Source: Flavobacteriales bacterium
GTDB taxonomy: Bacteria; Bacteroidota; Bacteroidia; Flavobacteriales_D; Crocinitomicaceae
NCBI GenBank assembly: GCA_947447525.1
Contig: CANFJL010000005.1
Location: 117,119-181,118, forward strand
Length of the DNA stretch: 64,000 nucleotides
Direction of reading: 5' to 3'
Shown here: positions 17,715-26,986 of the stretch, in pieces
How the letters are laid out: each line of letters begins with the position of its first letter
Position numbering within the stretch: position 1 is the stretch's first letter
Program-made: the position numbers and the translations under genes
The notes under the pieces: model-generated
Told to the model about the DNA's origin: nothing
The model's input: the letters and a program-made list of their open reading frames with translations, nothing else
Database searches by the model: none

Positions 17715-19186
17715 TATTTCGAATACTGTTTAATTATTTCATTGGCAACAACTTCCCCCGAAATTATTGATGGAGGCACTCCTGGACCGGGAACAGTTAA
17801 TTGACCTGTGTAATAAAAGTTTTTTAATTTTTTATTCTTTAAACTAGGTTTCAGAATTGCAGTTTGTTTTAATGTGTTGGCTAATCCGTATGCATTTCCT
17901 TTAAAAGCATGATAATCATTTTTAAAATCTTCAATGCAAAAGCTTCTTTTGTATACGATATTGTCTTTAATATCATTTCCTGTAATTGCTTTTAACCTTT
18001 GTAATAAAATTTCAAAATAATATTCTCGAGTGGCATCATCATCCTTTAAATCAGGCGCAATGGGCACTAGAAAAAAGAGATTCTCATGTCCAGCAGGCGC
18101 AACACTATCATCTGTAACCGAAGGAACTGATAAATAAAACAAAGGTTTAGTTGGCCATTTTGGGTTTTTGTAAATTTCTTTACCATGATCATCAAGCGAT
18201 TCGTCAAAGAATAAATTATGATGTCTGAGGTTATCAACTCTTTTATTGATACCTACATAGAAGATTAGACAAGAAGGAGCCATGGTTCTTTTGTCCCAAT
18301 AAGAATCAGTGTAATTTGCCTTGTCACCTAATAATTTATCATCTGTATGTTGGTAATCTGCTCCAGAAATAAATACATCTGAAGGAAAAACTTGATCTTT
18401 AGTTATTGCAGCAATTACTTTCCCCCCTTCACAATCAAATGAAGTAACTTCAGCGTCTTTTATTATCTTAACTCCTTGCTCTAGAGCAATTTTTTCAAAG
18501 GCTTCAATAAATTTGAACATGCCTCCCATTGGATACCAAGTTCCTAGAGAAATATCTGCATAATTCATTAGTGAGTAGAGCGCAGGAGTTTCGTTAGGCA
18601 TAGCACCTAAAAAAAGTACAGGAAATTCAAGCATGGAAATAAGCTTCGGATGCTTAAAGTACTTTCTGATGTATTTAGAAAATGGTTTGGTTAAATCTAA
18701 TTGAAAGAGTCCTTTTAATATTCGCATGTCTGCAAATTCTAATAAGGATAAACTCGGTCTAAAGACTAGGTCTTTCATTCCAACATCATATTTGTATTCC
18801 GCCTCTTTAAGAAAAGTTTTTAATTGAATTGAACTTCCTGGCTCTAACGATTCGAACCATTTTTCCATTTCTGAATAATTCGCTGGGATGTCTGTGTAAT
18901 CATGGTCAGGCCAATAAATCCTATAGGATGGGTCTAATCTTTTTAAGGTGTAGAAATCAGCACTTGTATGGCCAAATTGTTCGTAGAATCGCTCAAACAC
19001 ATCGGGCATCCAATACCAACTTGGACCCATATCAAATACAAATCCGTCTGTTTTGAATTGTCTGGCTCTTCCTCCAATAGTACTGTTTTTTTCAAGTATC
19101 GTCACATCATATCCTGCTTTCGCTAAAAATGAAGCAGCTGATAAACTGGCAATTCCAGCTCCAATAAGGGTGACTTTTTTACTCAT
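17714..19186 (-). CDS. crtI: phytoene desaturase
   Basis: A 490-residue FAD-dependent CrtI-type desaturase. The N-terminal dinucleotide-binding motif reads GAGIASLSAASFLAKAG (Ser in place of the third glycine of GxGxxG) and is followed by LEKNSTIGGRARQF and FDMGPSWYWMPDVFE. The C-terminal signature is FYYTGQLTVPGPGVPPSIISGE. It would turn phytoene into neurosporene or lycopene. It starts one base after the sigma-factor stop. Confidence 0.93.
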   Translation of the reverse strand: MSKKVTLIGAGIASLSAASFLAKAGYDVTILEKNSTIGGRARQFKTDGFVFDMGPSWYWMPDVFERFYEQFGHTSADFYTLKRLDPSYRIYWPDHDYTDIPANYSEMEKWFESLEPGSSIQLKTFLKEAEYKYDVGMKDLVFRPSLSLLEFADMRILKGLFQLDLTKPFSKYIRKYFKHPKLISMLEFPVLFLGAMPNETPALYSLMNYADISLGTWYPMGGMFKFIEAFEKIALEQGVKIIKDAEVTSFDCEGGKVIAAITKDQVFPSDVFISGADYQHTDDKLLGDKANYTDSYWDKRTMAPSCLIFYVGINKRVDNLRHHNLFFDESLDDHGKEIYKNPKWPTKPLFYLSVPSVTDDSVAPAGHENLFFLVPIAPDLKDDDATREYYFEILLQRLKAITGNDIKDNIVYKRSFCIEDFKNDYHAFKGNAYGLANTLKQTAILKPSLKNKKLKNFYYTGQLTVPGPGVPPSIISGEVVANEIIKQYSK

Positions 19187-19699
19187 TTAGTTGGCAGAAT
19201 AAGAATATTCAGGAAGTAAACTCATTAATTTTTTGCGTGCAAAAAATATTCTGCTCTTGACTGTCCCAATGGGAATATGTAATTTTTCAGAAATCTCTTT
19301 ATATTTAAATCCTTCGAAGTGCATTAAGAATGGAGTTCTGTATTCGGACTCTAAAATATCAATTTTTTTGTTAATATCCTTGGTTGATATGATTTCAATC
19401 GCAGTTTCACTACTTCCAGAAGAATTTGAAATTAAATACATCTCATTAGAAGTATCAAAAATTGTTCTTGATTTTACTTTTCTTCTGTATTGATTGATAA
19501 ATAAATTTCTCATTATAGTAAATGTCCATGCCTTGAAATTTGTTTGAGGCGTGTAATATTTTCTGTAGGTAATCGCTTTAAGCATAGTTTCTTGTGTAAG
19601 ATCTAAAGCATCATCTTTATTTCGTGTAAAACTCATAGCAAATGATTGCAAATGCCCTTCCAAACTAATAAGCGCTTCATTGAATTCTAAAGTTGACAT
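19187..19699 (-). CDS. ECF sigma factor at the head of the carotenoid operon
   Basis: A 170-residue sigma factor with region 2 (about residues 20-75: FTRNKDDALDLTQETMLKA, then FKAWTFTIMRNLFINQYRRK) and region 4 (about 115-165: FKYKEISEKLHIPIGTVKSRIFFARKKL). No anti-sigma partner or MerR gene is beside it, so its control probably depends on the operators found upstream at 19704-19770. crtI follows with no gap. The sigma factor may drive other light-response promoters. Confidence 0.9.
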   Translation of the reverse strand: MSTLEFNEALISLEGHLQSFAMSFTRNKDDALDLTQETMLKAITYRKYYTPQTNFKAWTFTIMRNLFINQYRRKVKSRTIFDTSNEMYLISNSSGSSETAIEIISTKDINKKIDILESEYRTPFLMHFEGFKYKEISEKLHIPIGTVKSRIFFARKKLMSLLPEYSYSAN

Positions 19700-19703
19700 A
19701 ATG

Positions 19704-19770
19704 TTTTGTTTAACGATTCACTTGTAAAGTTAAACAAATTGTTTAACAAACAAATAAAAAGATTAAACAA
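19704..19770 (-). promoter_or_regulatory. operator cluster of the sigma/carotenoid operon (perfect palindrome plus half-sites)
   Basis: GTTAAACAAATTGTTTAAC at 19729-19747 is a perfect 19-bp palindrome (9-bp arms around one base). A further half-site TTTTGTTTAAC lies at 19704-19714 and ATTAAACAA at 19762-19770. They lie 5-71 bases before the sigma ATG, between the epimerase stop and the sigma gene, so they cover the only likely promoter of the seven-gene operon. The layout fits a dimeric repressor such as a MerR/CarH/LitR-type light regulator, which would be encoded elsewhere. The regulator class is inference. Confidence 0.7.
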
Positions 19771-19817
19771 AATAAAAATTTATAAGATTTTGATGATTAA
19801 TATTTGTTCTAAGCAGC

Positions 19818-20750
19818 TTAAAGATTTTCCAGCATGACATGCACCATTCCATCTAGATCAAATTTGGGTTCCCAGCCCCAATGTTTTTTACTCATCGAAT
19901 CATCAATTGAATTTGGCCAGCTGTCTGCAATAGCTTGTCTAAAATCCGGATGATATTCAATTTCGAAGTCGGGTATTACTTTTTGAATAGCTTTTGCAAG
20001 CACTGCAGGGGTAAAGCTTATTCCAGCAAGATTATAGGAAGATTTAATTTTAACATTTTCTATTGGTGCATCCATCAACTCAATTGTTGCTCTAATCGCA
20101 TCATCCATAAACATCATTGGAAGAGCTGTATCTTCTTTTAGAAAACAATTGAATTTTTTGTTTTCCTTGGCTTTATAAAAAATATCTACAGCATAATCTG
20201 TTGTTCCGCCACCGGGTAAACTTTTGTAAGATATTAATCCTGGATAGCGAATACTTCTAACGTCTACTCCAAATTTTAAATTATAATATTCACACCATCT
20301 TTCTCCTGCCTGTTTAGAGATGCCATAAACGGTGGTTGGTTCCATTATCGTATGTTGGGGGGTTTGATCCATTGGTGTTGTTGGACCAAATACAGCAATA
20401 GAACTTGGCCAAAATATTTTATCAATGTGCTTCTCTTTGGCTAAATCTAATATGATAAAAAGTCCTTCCATATTCAGTTTCCATGCAAATTCAGGATTTT
20501 TCTCTGCTGTAGCGGATAGAAGGGCTGCCAATAAATAGACCTCTTTAATATTATTGTCAATGATATAGGTTCGAATACTTTGCTTGTCAAGTGCATCTAG
20601 TTGAATGTATGGACCATTATTAATAATCTCAGGACATTCATTTTTTAAATCTGCAGCAATCACAGATTCTTCGCCTTTTAATTGTCTAAGTGTGAGGACT
20701 AATTCTGTTCCTATTTGTCCGCAGGCACCCAATACTAGTATTTTTTTCAT
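19818..20750 (-). CDS. NAD-dependent epimerase/dehydratase, threonine-dehydrogenase-like
   Basis: A 310-residue extended short-chain dehydrogenase. It shows the NAD motif KILVLGACGQIGTELV at the start, catalytic YxxxK in TTVYGISKQAGERW and the SSIAVFGPTTPMDQTPQ segment typical of the L-threonine 3-dehydrogenase group of this superfamily. It would oxidise L-threonine to 2-amino-3-ketobutyrate, with substrate not proven. The ATG at 20750 gives the usual MKKILVLG start; one at 20768 would add six residues. Divergent from hmgA and followed by the carotenoid operon. Confidence 0.82.
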   Translation of the reverse strand: MKKILVLGACGQIGTELVLTLRQLKGEESVIAADLKNECPEIINNGPYIQLDALDKQSIRTYIIDNNIKEVYLLAALLSATAEKNPEFAWKLNMEGLFIILDLAKEKHIDKIFWPSSIAVFGPTTPMDQTPQHTIMEPTTVYGISKQAGERWCEYYNLKFGVDVRSIRYPGLISYKSLPGGGTTDYAVDIFYKAKENKKFNCFLKEDTALPMMFMDDAIRATIELMDAPIENVKIKSSYNLAGISFTPAVLAKAIQKVIPDFEIEYHPDFRQAIADSWPNSIDDSMSKKHWGWEPKFDLDGMVHVMLENL

Positions 20751-20869
20751 CCAATTCAATTTGGACAAATTTAACTTTTGCTTTTTGATTTACGTCCATG
20801 TTATAAAAAAAAGAGTCTATAAGATGATAAAACTGATTAAAATCATTTATTATAAGTATCTTAAATTCT

Positions 20870-20877
20870 TACATTTG
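20870..20877 (+). promoter_or_regulatory. candidate -7 box (TACATTTG) for the hmgA-hppD unit
   Basis: An exact TAnnTTTG match on the plus strand, 24 bases before the hmgA ATG at 20902. No clear -33 at the standard spacing. Confidence 0.5.
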
Positions 20878-20901
20878 TTATAGAAACAAAAAAGACTTGT
20901 T

Positions 20902-22062
20902 ATGCCATTTTATCATAAATTAGGAAATATACCCCACAAGCGCCATACAGTATTCCGAAAGGAAAACGGCGAATTGTATCATGAACAATTATTTGGAACT
21001 GCTGGATTTGACGGCATGTCGTCTTTGTTGTATCATTTATATCCACCAACAATTGTAAAGGAAGTTTTAGGTCAAAAAGACTGTGCTCCTAAAATTGCTG
21101 TAGGTAAAAATATGCAAATGCGTAGTTTTCAAGGTTTTAAAGTTGAACCAACGGCAGATTATTTAGAAAGTCGTAAACCTATGTTGGTTAATAATGATGT
21201 TTACCTTGAGTTAGCAGCACCAACAAGTTCTACCACAGATTATTTTTACAAGAATGCAGATGCGGATGAGGTGATATTTATTCACAGAGGAACAGGTAAG
21301 GTTAAAACTCAATTGGGGAATATTGAATTTAAATATGGAGATTACATCGTAATCCCTCGGGGTATGATTTACCAGATTTATTTTGATTCTTCAGACAACA
21401 AGTTATTAATTTTTCAATCTTTTCATCCGATTTTTACTCCCAAGCGATATAGAAATCTATTTGGTCAATTGTTAGAACATTCACCTTATTGTGAGCGTGA
21501 TATGCGTCCACCAAGTGAATTAGAAGTACATGACGAGAAGGGAGATTTTCTTGTTAAGATTAAAAAACAAGATGTGCTGTATGATTATGTATATGGATCT
21601 CATCCATTTGATGTAGTAGGTTGGGACGGATTTAATTTTCCTTACGCCTTCAGCATACATGATTTTGAACCCATAACAGGACGAGTACATCAGCCGCCTC
21701 CAGTACATCAAACCTTTGAGACGAGTGCTTTTGTAATTTGCTCCTTTGTACCTCGTTTATACGATTATCATCCACAGGCTATTCCTGCGCCTTACAATCA
21801 CAGTAATATAGATTCTGATGAAGTTTTATATTATGTAGATGGAGATTTTATGAGTAGAAATCATATTGAAAAAGGTCAAATTACCTTGCATCCTTCAGGT
21901 TTACCTCACGGTCCACACCCTGGTGCGTATGAAAGAAGTATAGGAAAAACAGCAACAGATGAATTAGCGGTAATGATTGATACCTTTAAACCATTACAAC
22001 TTACTACCTTTGCAATGGGAATTGAAGATCCTGATTATTCAAAATCGTGGTTACCACTTTAA
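20902..22062 (+). CDS. hmgA: homogentisate 1,2-dioxygenase
   Basis: A 386-residue cupin-fold ring-cleaving dioxygenase that converts homogentisate to maleylacetoacetate. It shows the iron-site region HQPPPVHQTFETSAFVICSFVP and an HPSGLPHGPHPGAYE stretch. It is shorter than the roughly 430-residue proteobacterial enzyme, as is typical of this phylum's version. hppD follows after 10 bases, giving the two central steps of tyrosine breakdown in one unit; the enzymes of later steps are not in the window. Confidence 0.9.
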   Translation: MPFYHKLGNIPHKRHTVFRKENGELYHEQLFGTAGFDGMSSLLYHLYPPTIVKEVLGQKDCAPKIAVGKNMQMRSFQGFKVEPTADYLESRKPMLVNNDVYLELAAPTSSTTDYFYKNADADEVIFIHRGTGKVKTQLGNIEFKYGDYIVIPRGMIYQIYFDSSDNKLLIFQSFHPIFTPKRYRNLFGQLLEHSPYCERDMRPPSELEVHDEKGDFLVKIKKQDVLYDYVYGSHPFDVVGWDGFNFPYAFSIHDFEPITGRVHQPPPVHQTFETSAFVICSFVPRLYDYHPQAIPAPYNHSNIDSDEVLYYVDGDFMSRNHIEKGQITLHPSGLPHGPHPGAYERSIGKTATDELAVMIDTFKPLQLTTFAMGIEDPDYSKSWLPL

Positions 22063-22072
22063 AAATAGTATT

Positions 22073-23236
22073 ATGTCAACAGAAATAAAAAATTTAAAAG
22101 ACCTTCAAAACACAGAATATGGTTTGAAGAAATTATTTGCAGATGCTGCAGATTTTTTACCGCTTTTAGGCACGGATTATGTCGAATTATATGTCGGAAA
22201 TGCCAAGCAATCTGCTTTATATTATAAGACTGCTTTTGGATTTCAATCGGAAGCTTTTATGGGTTTAGAAACTGGAGTGAAAGATCGGGTTTCTTATGTA
22301 TTGAAACAAGATAAGATTCGTTTGGTGCTGACTACTCCATTGACCAAAGATGGAGTAATCAATGAGCACATCAACAAGCATGGTGATGGTGTTAAAGTTA
22401 TTGCTTTGTGGGTTGAAGATGCTACAAAAGCATTTGAAGAAACAACTAAAAAAGGTGCAAAACCTTTTATGGAGCCTACGCGTGAAGAGGATGAAAACGG
22501 TTATGTGATTCGATCTGGAATATATACCTATGGTGAAACGGTTCATATTTTTGTAGAACGTTCCAATTACAATGGTGTATTTTTACCCGGATATAAAACA
22601 TGGAAATCTCATTACAACCCAGAAACTGTTGGATTAAAATTTATTGACCATATGGTTGGTAATGTGGATTGGAACGAAATGAATACCTGGTGTCAGTTTT
22701 ACGCTCATGTTATGGGATTTGCCCAAATTATTTCCTTCGATGACAATGATATTTCTACAGATTACACCGCCTTAATGAGTAAGGTAATGAGTAATGGAAA
22801 CGGACGCATTAAATTCCCCATTAACGAACCTGCAGAAGGAAAGAAGAAATCTCAAATTGAGGAATACATTGATTTCTACAATGGTCCAGGGGTACAACAC
22901 ATAGCAGTTGCTACGAATGATATTGTTGCTACAGTTTCAGCAATGCGCGATAGAGGGGTAGAGTTTTTATATGTTCCAGACAGTTATTATGAAGATTTAT
23001 TGGAGCGTGTTGGAGAGATTGATGAAGATATTGAGTTATTAAAGCAGCATGGTATTTTAATAGATAGAGATGACGAAGGTTATTTATTACAATTATTTAC
23101 CAAGCCTGTTGTAGATCGTCCGACGATGTTCTTTGAAATAATTCAACGCAAAGGAGCGCAATCTTTTGGGAAAGGAAATTTTAAAGCTTTATTTGAAGCC
23201 ATCGAAAGAGAGCAAGAAAATAGAGGGACCTTATAA
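22073..23236 (+). CDS. hppD: 4-hydroxyphenylpyruvate dioxygenase
   Basis: A 387-residue two-domain vicinal-oxygen-chelate enzyme making homogentisate from 4-hydroxyphenylpyruvate. Iron ligands are expected in IDHMVGNVDW (His, near residue 185), GPGVQHIAVATNDI (His, near 265) and MFFEIIQRKG (Glu, near 345), all visible. The ATG at 22073 is chosen; the frame extends back into hmgA to 21977, but the extra 32 residues are not conserved-looking. It produces the substrate for hmgA just upstream. Confidence 0.93.
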   Translation: MSTEIKNLKDLQNTEYGLKKLFADAADFLPLLGTDYVELYVGNAKQSALYYKTAFGFQSEAFMGLETGVKDRVSYVLKQDKIRLVLTTPLTKDGVINEHINKHGDGVKVIALWVEDATKAFEETTKKGAKPFMEPTREEDENGYVIRSGIYTYGETVHIFVERSNYNGVFLPGYKTWKSHYNPETVGLKFIDHMVGNVDWNEMNTWCQFYAHVMGFAQIISFDDNDISTDYTALMSKVMSNGNGRIKFPINEPAEGKKKSQIEEYIDFYNGPGVQHIAVATNDIVATVSAMRDRGVEFLYVPDSYYEDLLERVGEIDEDIELLKQHGILIDRDDEGYLLQLFTKPVVDRPTMFFEIIQRKGAQSFGKGNFKALFEAIEREQENRGTL

Positions 23237-23254
23237 TTAACCTAGGTTAAAAAA

Positions 23255-23284
23255 CAAAAAAGGGAGCGAAGGCTCCCTTTTTTT
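23255..23284. terminator. intrinsic terminator after hppD (works both ways)
   Basis: Stem AGGGAGC (23261-23267) pairs with GCTCCCT (23272-23278) around a GAAG loop, followed by a T-run to 23284 and preceded by an A-run at 23251-23260. It therefore suits both the plus-strand hppD and the minus-strand frr transcripts. A separate perfect 14-bp palindrome TTAACCTAGGTTAA lies just before it at 23237-23250. Confidence 0.9.
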
Positions 23285-23300
23285 ATGTTTGAAAATACCA

Positions 23301-23864
23301 TTAGATGGTCATAATGTCTTTTTCTTTTATTTCTAAAATCTCGTCTATTTGTTTGATGGCTTGATTGGTAAAATCTTGAATAGCACTCTCTGCATCTTTC
23401 GCAAGATCTTCTGATAAACCATCATTCTTGAGTGTTTTAACAAAATCAATGGCGTCTTTTCTGTTATTACGGATACCAATTTTTGCAGTTTCTCCTTCTG
23501 CTTTTGCCTTTTTAACCAATTCTCTTCTTCGTTCTTCTGTTAATGGAGGCACGGAGATTAATAATTGTTCACCATTACTTTGAGGATTCAAACCTAGGTT
23601 AGCATTCAAAATACCTTTTGCGATATCATTGATACTTTGTTTTTCCCAAGGTTGAACTGTAATTGTTCTTGCGTCGAGCGTACTGACATTTGCAATTTGT
23701 TGCAGGGGGGTCATGGCGCCATAGTACTCCACCATTACACCGTTGAGCATGGCAGGTGTTGCTTTACTTGCTCGTATTTTTAACAATTCAGTTTCAAAAT
23801 GACTTAAGGATTTTCCGTTTGATTCCTTTAAATCATCATATATCATTTGTAAATCTTCTGTCAT
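23301..23864 (-). CDS. frr: ribosome recycling factor
   Basis: A 187-residue RRF that, with EF-G, splits ribosomes after termination. Family segments are LLKIRASKATPAMLNGVMVEYYG, the domain boundary AKGILNANLGLNPQSNGEQLLI and the C-terminal IQDFTNQAIKQIDEILEIKE. Ten bases after pyrH and cotranscribed with it, the classic pyrH-frr order. Confidence 0.97.
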   Translation of the reverse strand: MTEDLQMIYDDLKESNGKSLSHFETELLKIRASKATPAMLNGVMVEYYGAMTPLQQIANVSTLDARTITVQPWEKQSINDIAKGILNANLGLNPQSNGEQLLISVPPLTEERRRELVKKAKAEGETAKIGIRNNRKDAIDFVKTLKNDGLSEDLAKDAESAIQDFTNQAIKQIDEILEIKEKDIMTI

Positions 23865-23874
23865 CTTATGTTGC

Positions 23875-24582
23875 TTAATTATGAACTAGAGTTCCTACAT
23901 TATCTGTGGTAAGTACTTTCATTAAATTTCCTGGAGTATCCATATCAAATACGATTATGGGAAGGTCATTTTCTTTGCATAGGGTAAACGCTGTTAAATC
24001 CATAACATTTAAACCTTTCGCATACACTTGGTCAAAAGTTATGGTTTTAAATTTAGTTGCAGTAGGATCTTTTTCAGGATCTGCTGTATAAATTCCATCA
24101 ACGCGAGTACCTTTTAATATCACTTCTGCATTGATCTCAATGGCTCTTAAGGATGCAGCGGAATCAGTGGTGAAGAATGGATTTCCAGTTCCGGCTCCGA
24201 ATATTACAACCCTTCCTTTTTCTAGATGTCTCACAGCCTTTCTTCTTATAAAAGGTTCAGATATCTTATTCATTTCAATGGCTGATTGTAATCTTGTGCT
24301 AACACCTGCAGCTTCTAAAGCTGATTGCAAAGCCATAGAATTAATCATCGTTGCTAACATGCCCATGTAATCACCATGCGTACGATCCATTCCGCCTTCT
24401 TCTGCTTGAACACCTCTAAAAATATTTCCTCCACCGATAACAATAGCGATTTCAACACCTTGTTTGTAGATTTCTTTTATTTGTAAGGCGTAGGAATTAA
24501 TTTTATTATTGTCGATACCGAATTGCTTTTCTCCCATTAGAGATTCTCCGCTTAATTTGAGAAGGATGCGTTTATATTTCAT
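23875..24582 (-). CDS. pyrH: UMP kinase
   Basis: A 235-residue amino-acid-kinase-fold enzyme making UDP from UMP. ATP/UMP motifs include [14 protein letters not shown] at the start, [13 protein letters not shown], and [28 protein letters not shown] box on the minus strand at 24609-24602 lies 20 bases before the start, a good -7 element. A terminator separates it from tsf upstream, so pyrH-frr is its own unit. Confidence 0.97.
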   Translation of the reverse strand: MKYKRILLKLSGESLMGEKQFGIDNNKINSYALQIKEIYKQGVEIAIVIGGGNIFRGVQAEEGGMDRTHGDYMGMLATMINSMALQSALEAAGVSTRLQSAIEMNKISEPFIRRKAVRHLEKGRVVIFGAGTGNPFFTTDSAASLRAIEINAEVILKGTRVDGIYTADPEKDPTATKFKTITFDQVYAKGLNVMDLTAFTLCKENDLPIIVFDMDTPGNLMKVLTTDNVGTLVHN

Positions 24583-24649
24583 AGTTAAATTAGATGTGAC
24601 ACAAATATAGGACGATTAATTAAAATGAGGTGAAACTTTTTGGACAAAA

Positions 24650-24680
24650 AAAATCCCTTAATGCAAGCATCAAGGGATTT
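24650..24680 (-). terminator. intrinsic terminator after tsf
   Basis: AAATCCCTT (24651-24659) pairs with AAGGGATTT (24672-24680), giving a 9-bp stem around a 12-base loop. On the minus strand it is followed by a T-run (complement of the A-run at 24646-24653). It ends the rplM-rpsI-rpsB-tsf transcript. Confidence 0.85.
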
Positions 24681-24696
24681 TAAAGTTTTGAAGTTC

Positions 24697-25527
24697 TTAA
24701 CTCATTGCAAAACGCTTAAAAGTTGTTACCGTTAAACCTTTTTCAGTACTGTTTAAGAATTGTTCTACAGTTACTTTATTATCTCTAACAAATGCTTGAG
24801 ACAATAGGGTATTTTCTTGGAAAAATTTATTCAATCTTCCCATAGCAATTTTTTCAGCCATTTCAGAAGGTTTCCCTTCTTGGATTGCTAAATCTTTTCC
24901 TACTTCTATTTCTTTTTCAATTACAGCAGCGTCAACACCATCTTTATTGATGGCAATTGGATTCATTGCTGCGATTTGCATAGCCACTTGACGACCAGCT
25001 TCTGCGATATCTGCAGAAGATTTGTTCAATCCAACTAAAGTTGCTAATTGATTTCCTGGGTGGTTGTAAGCAATAACATTCTCAGCGCTAATGGTAGCAT
25101 AAGCTGAAAGATCAAGCTTTTCTCCAACTACACCAACTTGTTCGATTATTTTTTCTTCTAAAGAAAGTTTACCATCATAAGACAATGCTTTCAACTCTTC
25201 AACAGTATTTGGAAGCTTAGCAAGCGCAAGATCAACAATTGATTGAACGAAATTTACATAACCTTCATTTTTTGCAACGAAGTCCGTTTCGCAATTCAAT
25301 GTTAACATTACACCAGTCTTACCATCCGCAGTAGTTTGCGCAAGGATTAAACCTTCTTTGGCATCATTATCACCTCTTTTGGCAGCGATTTTTTGCCCTT
25401 TTTTTCTTAAGATATCGATTGCTGTATCAAAATCACCATTGGATTCAACCAAGGCATTTTTGCAGTCCATCATACCTGCACCAGTTTGTTGACGTAATCT
25501 GTTTACATCGGAAGCTGTAATAGCCAT
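24697..25527 (-). CDS. tsf: translation elongation factor Ts
   Basis: A 276-residue nucleotide-exchange factor for EF-Tu. It has the N-terminal UBA domain with VNRLRQQTGAGMMDCKNAL and the core motif TLNCETDFVAKNEGYVNFV near residue 75. It follows rpsB after 26 bases and is the last gene before the terminator at 24650-24680. Confidence 0.97.
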   Translation of the reverse strand: MAITASDVNRLRQQTGAGMMDCKNALVESNGDFDTAIDILRKKGQKIAAKRGDNDAKEGLILAQTTADGKTGVMLTLNCETDFVAKNEGYVNFVQSIVDLALAKLPNTVEELKALSYDGKLSLEEKIIEQVGVVGEKLDLSAYATISAENVIAYNHPGNQLATLVGLNKSSADIAEAGRQVAMQIAAMNPIAINKDGVDAAVIEKEIEVGKDLAIQEGKPSEMAEKIAMGRLNKFFQENTLLSQAFVRDNKVTVEQFLNSTEKGLTVTTFKRFAMS

Positions 25528-25553
25528 GACATTTAAATATTAAAAGTTATTAA

Positions 25554-26504
25554 TTATTCTGCTGCTTGTTCTTCACTTGCTGCTTCTTCAGTAGCAGGAG
25601 TTTCTTCAGCAACTACTTCTTCCACTGCAGGAGTTTCTTCAACAACCACTTCTTCAGCTACAGGAGCTTCTTCAACAGCAGGAGTTTCTTCAACCGCAAC
25701 TACTTCAACTACGGGAGCTTCTTCAGTAGCAGCAGTTGCACCTTTTCTAGCTCTAGTAGTTTTTTCTGCTGGAGCTGATACTGGAGATTCCGCTTCATCT
25801 TTATCTGTTTTAGAATTCTTACGATCTTCTAAACCTTCTCTAATTGCTTCACAGATTTGCTCCATGATTAAAGAAATAGATTTTGTAGCATCATCATTTG
25901 CAGGAATAGGGAAATCAACCAATTTAGGGTTTGAATTCGTATCTACCATTGCAAAAGTTGGAATATTTAATCTGTGTGCTTCAGCTAAAGCGATGTGTTC
26001 TTTTAGAATATCAACGATAAAAATAGCTGCTGGTTGACGTGTCATTTCTGCAATCGAACCAAACGTTTTTTCTAATTTCTCTCTTTGACGTGTTTTAAAC
26101 AATTTCTCACGCTTATTCAAAGTCTCCCATGAACCGTCAGATTTCATTTTATCAATCATCACCATTTTACGGATAGATTTACGCGTTGTTTGGAAGTTAG
26201 TTAACATTCCACCCGTCCATCTTTCAGTAACATAAGGCATATTGATTTTGGTAACATGATCAGAAACGATTTCTTTCGCTTGCTTTTTAGTGGCAACAAA
26301 AAGTATCTTTTTTCCAGATCTTGCAATTTGTTTCATTGCAGCACACGCTTGATCTAAATGAACAATTGTTTTGTTCAAGTCGATAATGTGTATTCCTTTT
26401 TTCTCCTCAAAAATGTAAGGAGCCATTGCAGGGTTCCACTTTCTTTTTAAGTGACCGAAGTGTACTCCAGCCGCTAGAAGTGTTTCAAAATTTAATTTAG
26501 ACAT
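25554..26504 (-). CDS. rpsB: 30S ribosomal protein S2 with long acidic tail
   Basis: A 316-residue S2. The conserved part (about residues 1-232) has LAAGVHFGHLKRKWNPAMAPYI, RWTGGMLTNFQTT and PTFAMVDTNSNPKLVDFPIPANDDATKS. From about residue 240 comes a low-complexity tail of some 75 residues rich in Glu, Ala, Pro and Val, with imperfect repeats of the form EETPAVEE and EEAPV. Typical S2 is around 240 residues, so the tail is extra. It is in one transcript with rplM, rpsI and tsf. Confidence 0.97.
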   Translation of the reverse strand: MSKLNFETLLAAGVHFGHLKRKWNPAMAPYIFEEKKGIHIIDLNKTIVHLDQACAAMKQIARSGKKILFVATKKQAKEIVSDHVTKINMPYVTERWTGGMLTNFQTTRKSIRKMVMIDKMKSDGSWETLNKREKLFKTRQREKLEKTFGSIAEMTRQPAAIFIVDILKEHIALAEAHRLNIPTFAMVDTNSNPKLVDFPIPANDDATKSISLIMEQICEAIREGLEDRKNSKTDKDEAESPVSAPAEKTTRARKGATAATEEAPVVEVVAVEETPAVEEAPVAEEVVVEETPAVEEVVAEETPATEEAASEEQAAE

Positions 26505-26597
26505 AATATATATTTGTTTACTTTCCTAATTTGTGCAACAATTGAGGGGTCCTTTGACAAGTACTCAAGAGTTTGGATGCTAAACTCCCAATTTCGA

Positions 26598-26984
26598 TTA
26601 ACGTTTCGAGAACTGGAATTTCTTTCTTGCTTTTGGTTGACCTGGTTTCTTACGCTCGACCATTCTTGGATCACGCGTCATCAATCCATCTGCCTTAAGC
26701 AAAGGTTTGTTGTCTGCTGATAATTCAACAAGTGCACGAGAGATACCTAAACGAATAGCTTCTGCTTGCCCGTTGATTCCACCACCCATTACATTAACAT
26801 TAACATCGAATTTTCCAACATTATCAGTTAATACAAATGGTTGATTAATTTTTGCTTGCAATACATCAATTGGAAACATTTCAGCCATTGGCTTCTTGTT
26901 GATTGATATAGTACCTTTTCCTTTGGATAAATATACACGAGCAACTGCCGTCTTTCTTCTTCCTAGCGCGTTTATTACTTCCAT
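26598..26984 (-). CDS. rpsI: 30S ribosomal protein S9
   Basis: A 128-residue S9 with the family signature GGGINGQAEAIRLGISRAL and the positively charged C-terminal tail ending in KKFQFSKR, which reaches the P-site tRNA. Two bases after rplM. Confidence 0.97.
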   Translation of the reverse strand: MEVINALGRRKTAVARVYLSKGKGTISINKKPMAEMFPIDVLQAKINQPFVLTDNVGKFDVNVNVMGGGINGQAEAIRLGISRALVELSADNKPLLKADGLMTRDPRMVERKKPGQPKARKKFQFSKR

Positions 26985-26986
26985 AA

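Noticed and set aside
25566..25778. Plus-strand Phe/Ser/Cys-rich frame opposite the rpsB tail
   Set aside because: It is only the shadow of the repetitive acidic tail; its repeats follow from those of S2.
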